Source: Pseudomonadota bacterium
GTDB taxonomy: Bacteria > Chloroflexota > UBA5177
Assembly (NCBI GenBank): GCA_021324655.1
Contig: JAJPIP010000007.1
Span: 1 to 35,202, forward strand
DNA length: 35,202 nucleotides
Reading direction: 5' to 3'
The position numbers were made by a program, and so were the translations under genes. Under the pieces are notes generated by a model. That model was not told where the DNA came from and searched no databases. It saw only the letters and a list, made by a program, of their open reading frames with translations. Below are positions 32,585-35,202 of this stretch, piece after piece (positions within the stretch are counted from its first letter, which is position 1; the number at the start of each line of letters is the position of its first letter).

Positions 32585-33100
32585 CTACTTGACGTCCAGG
32601 CGCGTGCTCACGCTGAGGGGCTTCGAGCCATTAACGGAGAGGCTCGCCGTGATCGTTCGCAGACCGGTCGGTCCGAATGACATTGGGTCGTGGAACACCC
32701 ACCCTTGATTGGGCTTTGCACCCAGCGAGAAGTGGAAGGACTGATTGTAGGTCACAGTGGACCCCGCCTTGTTGACGATATGCATGGTGCCGACGGCACC
32801 GGCTTTCTCGCCGACGACCGCGTAGTAGACGCAGATCAGCACGCCCTTCTGCGAGGCAACGGAACTCAGGGCGGGATTGGTGGGGTTACAGCCATTGCTG
32901 CTGTAGGGCTCGACTCGCACCACCATATTGGTCACTCCCACGGTGACGCGGCCGCCACGGTTGGTGACACCCTTGATCGTCGCGTGGTGCGACGCACCGG
33001 CTTGATGTATCGGCTTATCGCGGCCGGCAGCGAGAGTGACGGATGGCAGGGCCAGCACGGCCGCCAATCCCAGGGATGCCCACAAAAGGCCTTTCGACAT
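32585..33100 (-). CDS. Small secreted protein of unknown function
   Basis: A 171-residue exported protein. Residues 1-24 form a clear signal peptide (KGLLWASLGLAAVLALPSVTLA). The mature part is predicted to be a beta-sandwich, with VTVGVTNMVVRVEPYSSNG, GVLICVYYAVVGEKAGAVGTMHIVNKAGSTVTYNQSF, then HFSLGAKPNQGWVFHD and a last strand ending in STRLDVK. Two Cys (in NGCNPTN and VLICVYY) could form a disulphide. It resembles cell-surface Ig-like or CARDB-like domains but no family can be named. GGAGG lies about 10 nt before the ATG. It has its own promoter and terminator. Confidence 0.75.
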   Translation of the reverse strand: MSKGLLWASLGLAAVLALPSVTLAAGRDKPIHQAGASHHATIKGVTNRGGRVTVGVTNMVVRVEPYSSNGCNPTNPALSSVASQKGVLICVYYAVVGEKAGAVGTMHIVNKAGSTVTYNQSFHFSLGAKPNQGWVFHDPMSFGPTGLRTITASLSVNGSKPLSVSTRLDVK

Positions 33101-33154
33101 TGTCAGTTTTCCTCCGCTCTAGTTGACGCGTGCACGCCATTCCGTGCGTGGAGC

Positions 33155-33183
33155 ACTTTATCAGCGGGACGCGACATTGTCAA
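33155..33183 (-). promoter_or_regulatory. Promoter of the secreted-protein gene
   Basis: The perfect -35 TTGACA (33183-33178), 17 bp and TAAAGT (33160-33155) on the minus strand, with the ATG at 33100. The predicted leader is about 48 nt and carries GGAGG. Confidence 0.7.
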
Positions 33184-33184
33184 T

Positions 33185-33194
33185 CGAAATTTCG
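33185..33194. promoter_or_regulatory. Palindrome CGAAATTTCG next to the -35 element
   Basis: A perfect 10-bp palindrome ends one base from the -35 hexamer of the secreted-protein promoter. This is a position where an activator or repressor could bind. Confidence 0.35.
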
Positions 33195-33220
33195 CGTCAG
33201 TCATGGTGCCTGCATACCCA

Positions 33221-33229
33221 CCCGGGTGC
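33221..33229 (+). repeat. Left copy of 9-bp target-site duplication
   Basis: CCCGGGTGC, identical to 33363-33371. Each copy is one base from an arm of the inverted repeat. Confidence 0.6.
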
Positions 33230-33362
33230 TAGGGCTCGTGCATTATCCCGTCGTGGTCGCGCCGCGTGGCGACCAGCCCGGTGTGGTCTACGCCGGCGTC
33301 AGGCTGGCCGGCACTCGGGCCGGCCACGACGACCAGGCGATGTCGTTAATGCACGAGCCCTG
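33230..33362. mobile_element. MITE-like non-autonomous element, 133 bp
   Basis: The ends are a perfect 15-bp inverted repeat, AGGGCTCGTGCATTA (33231-33245) and its complement (33347-33361), each followed outwards by one unpaired base. The direct repeat CCCGGGTGC then flanks both sides. The interior has no ORF but strong secondary structure: a 7-bp hairpin (33254-33275), a 10-bp palindrome ACGCCGGCGT (33290-33299) and an 8-bp hairpin (33305-33326). Together with the outer stem they would fold as a cloverleaf. A 9-bp target duplication fits several DDE transposase families. No other copy and no transposase occur in this window, so the parent IS family is unknown. An alternative is a structured RNA or terminator, but the symmetrical flanking repeat argues for insertion. 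Confidence 0.65.
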
Positions 33363-33371
33363 CCCGGGTGC
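33363..33371 (+). repeat. Right copy of 9-bp target-site duplication
   Basis: CCCGGGTGC, identical to 33221-33229. Confidence 0.6.
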
Positions 33372-33503
33372 CGCACGGCGTTGACATCCCGCGCCACATG
33401 TGCCACGGTAAAGAGCACCTCACAGGAGGCGCCGGCACCGGCAACCACGCCTTCTGGTGTCGGTACGCTTTCCGTGGATCAACCCGTCTTAGAAAGGATC
33501 ACG

Positions 33504-33932
33504 ATGACCGTTGAGCAGACGAAGTCCATCGCCCGGCAGGGCTTCGATGCCCTGGCGGCGGGCGATCTCGCCGCCCTCGAGCGCGTCCTGGCGCCGAACG
33601 CCGTTATTCACCAGTGCGGGTTCTTGCAACCGATCTCCGTCCATGCCCTGCTGGGCGGCAACGGCCGGCCAAGGCCCTGGGGCCATGTCACGGATCGTCA
33701 GGTGCAGCTCGAGCAATTGATCGCGGAAGGGGATATGGCGGCCCTCCGCTGGCGCACCACGGGCCGCTACTCCCACGACGATGCGGCGCTCGACGGCACG
33801 CCCGTCAGCTTCCCGTCCATGACATTTCTCCGCATCGAGGGCGGGAGAATCGTCGAAATCTGGAACATGCGCGACGCCGACACGCTCCAATCCGAGCTGC
33901 ACGAGGCGGCCGCGGGTGGCAGCGGCTCCTGA
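33504..33932 (+). CDS. SnoaL-like (NTF2-fold) protein
   Basis: A 142-residue protein of the SnoaL/ester-cyclase-like NTF2 superfamily. It starts with the helix ARQGFDALAAGDLAALERVLAPNAVIHQCG, has the middle QLEQLIAEGDMAALRWRTTGRYS and ends with the sheet strands VSFPSMTFLRIEGGRIVEIWNMRDADTLQSEL. This fold covers polyketide cyclases, isomerases and many proteins of unknown role, so no reaction is assigned. The ATG at 33504 is preceded by AAAGGA at 6 nt and starts the family domain; the open frame extending to 33123 crosses the MITE and is not coding. It stands alone downstream of the MITE, which may affect its promoter. Confidence 0.85.
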   Translation: MTVEQTKSIARQGFDALAAGDLAALERVLAPNAVIHQCGFLQPISVHALLGGNGRPRPWGHVTDRQVQLEQLIAEGDMAALRWRTTGRYSHDDAALDGTPVSFPSMTFLRIEGGRIVEIWNMRDADTLQSELHEAAAGGSGS

Positions 33933-33971
33933 CCGTCCCGATTTCCGTGATGCGGCCGATTTCGGGGTCCG

Positions 33972-33977
33972 CATAAT
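33972..33977 (+). promoter_or_regulatory. -10 element of the MBL-fold gene (leaderless)
   Basis: CATAAT ends 6 nt before the GTG start at 33984, the same layout as at 767-772 and 34787-34792. There is no Shine-Dalgarno sequence and no clear -35. Confidence 0.4.
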
Positions 33978-33983
33978 GCGGGT

Positions 33984-34763
33984 GTGAGTTCCGATTCCGC
34001 GCGCATCACCTTTGTCGGTCACTCCACCCTCCTGATCGACATGGACGGCACGCGCGTTCTGACCGATCCGCTCCTGCGGGATCGCCTGGCGCATCTGTAC
34101 CGCCATGCGCCGCCGCCGGCGCCGGAGGTCGTCACCTCGCTCGATGCCGTTCTCACCTCCCATCTGCACCTGGATCACCTCGACCTGTTCTCGCTGCGGC
34201 GGCTCGGCACGGACTGCCGGTTGATCGTTCCGGACGGCGCCGGCCCCTTCCTGCGCCGACGTGGCTTTACGCGGGTCGAGGAAGTGCGCCCGGGTGATTC
34301 GCTCACGGCCGGCTCTCTCCAAATCCGCGTGACGCCGGCGGAGCATTCCGGCTTCCGCCCTCCCATCGGACCTACCGGCGTGGCGCTCGGCTTTGTTATC
34401 GCCGGACGTCACCGCGTGTACTTCGCGGGTGATACCGATCTCTTTCCCCAGATGGCCGACCTTGCCGGCAAGGTTGATGTCGCGCTGCTTCCCGTTTGGG
34501 GGTGGGGGCGCGCGCTCGGACCCGGTCACCTCGATCCGAAGCGCGCCGCCGAGGCGCTGACGCGTCTCAAACCCTCGCTCGCCATCCCCATCCACTGGGG
34601 GACGTTCGCCGCCCGCGGCGTGCGCAAGCGTGATCCGGCGTTTTTGGTCGATCCACCGCTTCAGTTTGCTCGGTACGCCGCGCTCCTGGCGCCGGAGGTA
34701 ACGGTCAAGATCCTCCAGCCCGGCGATTCGACTCCCATCCTTGCGGACACGCCGTCCCCCTAG
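33984..34763 (+). CDS. MBL-fold metal-dependent hydrolase (UlaG/lactonase-like)
   Basis: A 259-residue metallo-beta-lactamase-fold hydrolase. It begins ITFVGHSTLLIDMDGTRVLTDP, has the metal motif HLHLDH (His60, His62, Asp64, His65), a third ligand region TPAEHSG, Asp in YFAGDTDLF and the late His in IPIHWGTF. The short HST/DP start and the compact length match the UlaG-like group, which includes L-ascorbate-6-phosphate lactonase and NAPE-PLD-type phosphodiesterases. The substrate is unknown. The GTG at 33984 sits 6 nt after a CATAAT -10 element. The gene is followed immediately by an inverted repeat and the purU promoter. Confidence 0.9.
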   Translation: MSSDSARITFVGHSTLLIDMDGTRVLTDPLLRDRLAHLYRHAPPPAPEVVTSLDAVLTSHLHLDHLDLFSLRRLGTDCRLIVPDGAGPFLRRRGFTRVEEVRPGDSLTAGSLQIRVTPAEHSGFRPPIGPTGVALGFVIAGRHRVYFAGDTDLFPQMADLAGKVDVALLPVWGWGRALGPGHLDPKRAAEALTRLKPSLAIPIHWGTFAARGVRKRDPAFLVDPPLQFARYAALLAPEVTVKILQPGDSTPILADTPSP

Positions 34764-34787
34764 ACACGCCGCCCCGTCATGGCGTGT
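34764..34787. terminator. Hairpin between the MBL-fold gene and purU
   Basis: ACACGCC (34764-34770) and GGCGTGT (34781-34787) form a 7-bp stem with a 10-nt loop directly after the MBL stop. Its right arm overlaps the first base of the purU -10 hexamer, so it could be a terminator or an operator. Confidence 0.4.
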
Positions 34788-34792
34788 ACAAT
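34787..34792 (+). promoter_or_regulatory. -10 element of purU (leaderless)
   Basis: TACAAT ends 6 nt before the ATG at 34799, with no Shine-Dalgarno sequence. The 9-bp sequence CCCGTCATG is repeated at 34773 and 34793, the second copy containing the start codon. Confidence 0.45.
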
Positions 34793-34798
34793 CCCGTC

Positions 34799-35202
34799 AT
34801 GCCTCGCCGGCCACGCGAGACAACGTGTCTCACCGATCGCGGTCGCTTACTCATTTCCTGTCCGGATCGCCCGGGCATTATCGCGGCGGTGTCGCGCTTC
34901 CTGTTCGAGAACGGCGCCAATATCGTGGATTCCAACCAGCACTCGACCGCTCCGGTGGGCGGACTCTTCTTCATGCGCATCGAGTTCGACCTCCCGGACC
35001 TGGCGGCGCACCGCGGCGAGCTGGAACGGGCCTTCGTGCCGATCGCCCGGCGCTTTGCCATGGACTGGCGCGTGCGGTACGCTGCCGAGCGGCACCGCCT
35101 GGCGGTCTTCGTCTCGCGTGATGAGCACTGTCTGCTGGAGCTTCTCTGGCAGGTCCGATCCGGTGATCTCCACGCCGACATCGCCCGCGTGGTCTCGAAT
35201 CA
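34799..35202 (+). CDS. purU: Formyltetrahydrofolate deformylase, N-terminal part
   Basis: The frame from ATG 34799 is open to the window end, giving 134 residues. Residues about 15-95 are the ACT regulatory domain (LLISCPDRPGIIAAVSRFLFENGANIVDSNQHS, then GGLFFMRIEFDLP). The formyl-transferase catalytic domain starts with RLAVFVSRDEHCLLELLWQVRSGDL, both characteristic of PurU. The enzyme hydrolyses 10-formyl-THF to formate and THF, balancing the one-carbon pool. The catalytic Asn-His-Asp motif lies beyond the window. Transcription is predicted to be leaderless. Confidence 0.93.
   Translation, partial: MPRRPRETTCLTDRGRLLISCPDRPGIIAAVSRFLFENGANIVDSNQHSTAPVGGLFFMRIEFDLPDLAAHRGELERAFVPIARRFAMDWRVRYAAERHRLAVFVSRDEHCLLELLWQVRSGDLHADIARVVSN

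Larger units (their letters stand above)
33101..33503. other. 403-bp intergenic region holding a MITE-like insertion
   Basis: No supported gene. It contains the divergent promoter of the secreted-protein gene (33155-33183), a CGAAATTTCG palindrome (33185-33194), the 133-bp inverted-repeat element with its duplicated target (33221-33371) and the leader of the SnoaL-like gene. Confidence 0.6.

Noticed and set aside
33230-33362. Integron attC site
   Set aside because: The ends do not match the RYYYAAC/GTTRRRY core sites, and the flanking direct repeat favours transposition.
33489-34595. 368-codon minus-strand open frame opposite SnoaL and the MBL gene
   Set aside because: No recognisable domain and an Arg/Glu/Gly-rich composition. 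The plus-strand genes carry strong family motifs.
1-35202. CRISPR arrays, tRNA or rRNA genes, prophage
   Set aside because: No regularly spaced repeats, no tRNA cloverleaf with a CCA-type end and anticodon arm, and no phage structural or integrase genes were seen on reading both strands.

Overview
The window is high-GC, gene-dense bacterial chromosome. Several promoters have TTGACN-17-TANNNT spacing, and several genes have a -10 hexamer 5-6 nt before the start codon, as expected for leaderless mRNAs. GTG and TTG starts and 4-bp GTGA/TTGA/ATGA gene overlaps are frequent. Together with the protein families present (cyclase-AAA-TPR protein, a Tat-type lipoprotein sugar-binding protein, FCD-GntR, DUF6510, PadR with a glycine-rich N-terminus), this suggests a soil-type Terrabacteria lineage, most likely Chloroflexota or a relative. 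That is an inference; there is no rRNA or phylogenetic marker here.

Layout. (1) 1-592: end of a Gfo/Idh/MocA sugar oxidoreductase. (2) 779-4129: large class III cyclase/AAA ATPase/TPR signalling protein. (3) 9116-4126 (minus): a translationally coupled pair, a patatin-like phospholipase and a one-module NRPS (C-A-T-TE) whose A-domain specificity residues read as the leucine code DAWFLGNVVK. Its promoter is visible. A D-threonine aldolase/D-serine dehydratase-like PLP enzyme is divergent from it. (4) 10509-18791: a sugar or sugar-acid locus. A divergent FCD-GntR regulator shares a palindromic operator with an enolase-superfamily gene, which is followed by a sugar ABC transporter (binding protein plus two permeases, no ATPase). 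The regulator leads a rightward run of DegT aminotransferase, polysaccharide deacetylase-like protein and SDR dehydrogenase. (5) 18913-19668: unrecognised protein, then a 461-bp gap with an orphan minus-strand terminator. (6) 20130-26010: APC amino-acid transporter coupled to a SelA/DgaE-like PLP enzyme, a glycerol-1-phosphate dehydrogenase-like protein, RidA coupled to KDPG aldolase, and a convergent KDG-kinase-like PfkB protein. This set fits breakdown of an amino sugar acid through an enamine/imine to 2-keto-3-deoxy acids. (7) 26134-29436: secreted phosphoesterase and a Tat-exported GH3/NagZ-like hydrolase. (8) 29611-31204: sulfite-oxidase-like, FAD/NAD reductase and DUF6510 operon, whose first gene carries an in-frame TAA nonsense codon. 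(9) 31266-33100 (minus): PadR regulator with a membrane protein, and a small secreted protein, with clear promoters and terminators. (10) 33230-33362: a 133-bp MITE-like element with 15-bp inverted repeats and a 9-bp target duplication. (11) 33504-35202: SnoaL-like protein, MBL-fold hydrolase and the start of purU.

The items most worth a second look are the patatin/Leu-NRPS pair, the MITE-like insertion, the interrupted sulfite-oxidase-like gene, and the putative amino-sugar-acid pathway with its shared GntR operator.
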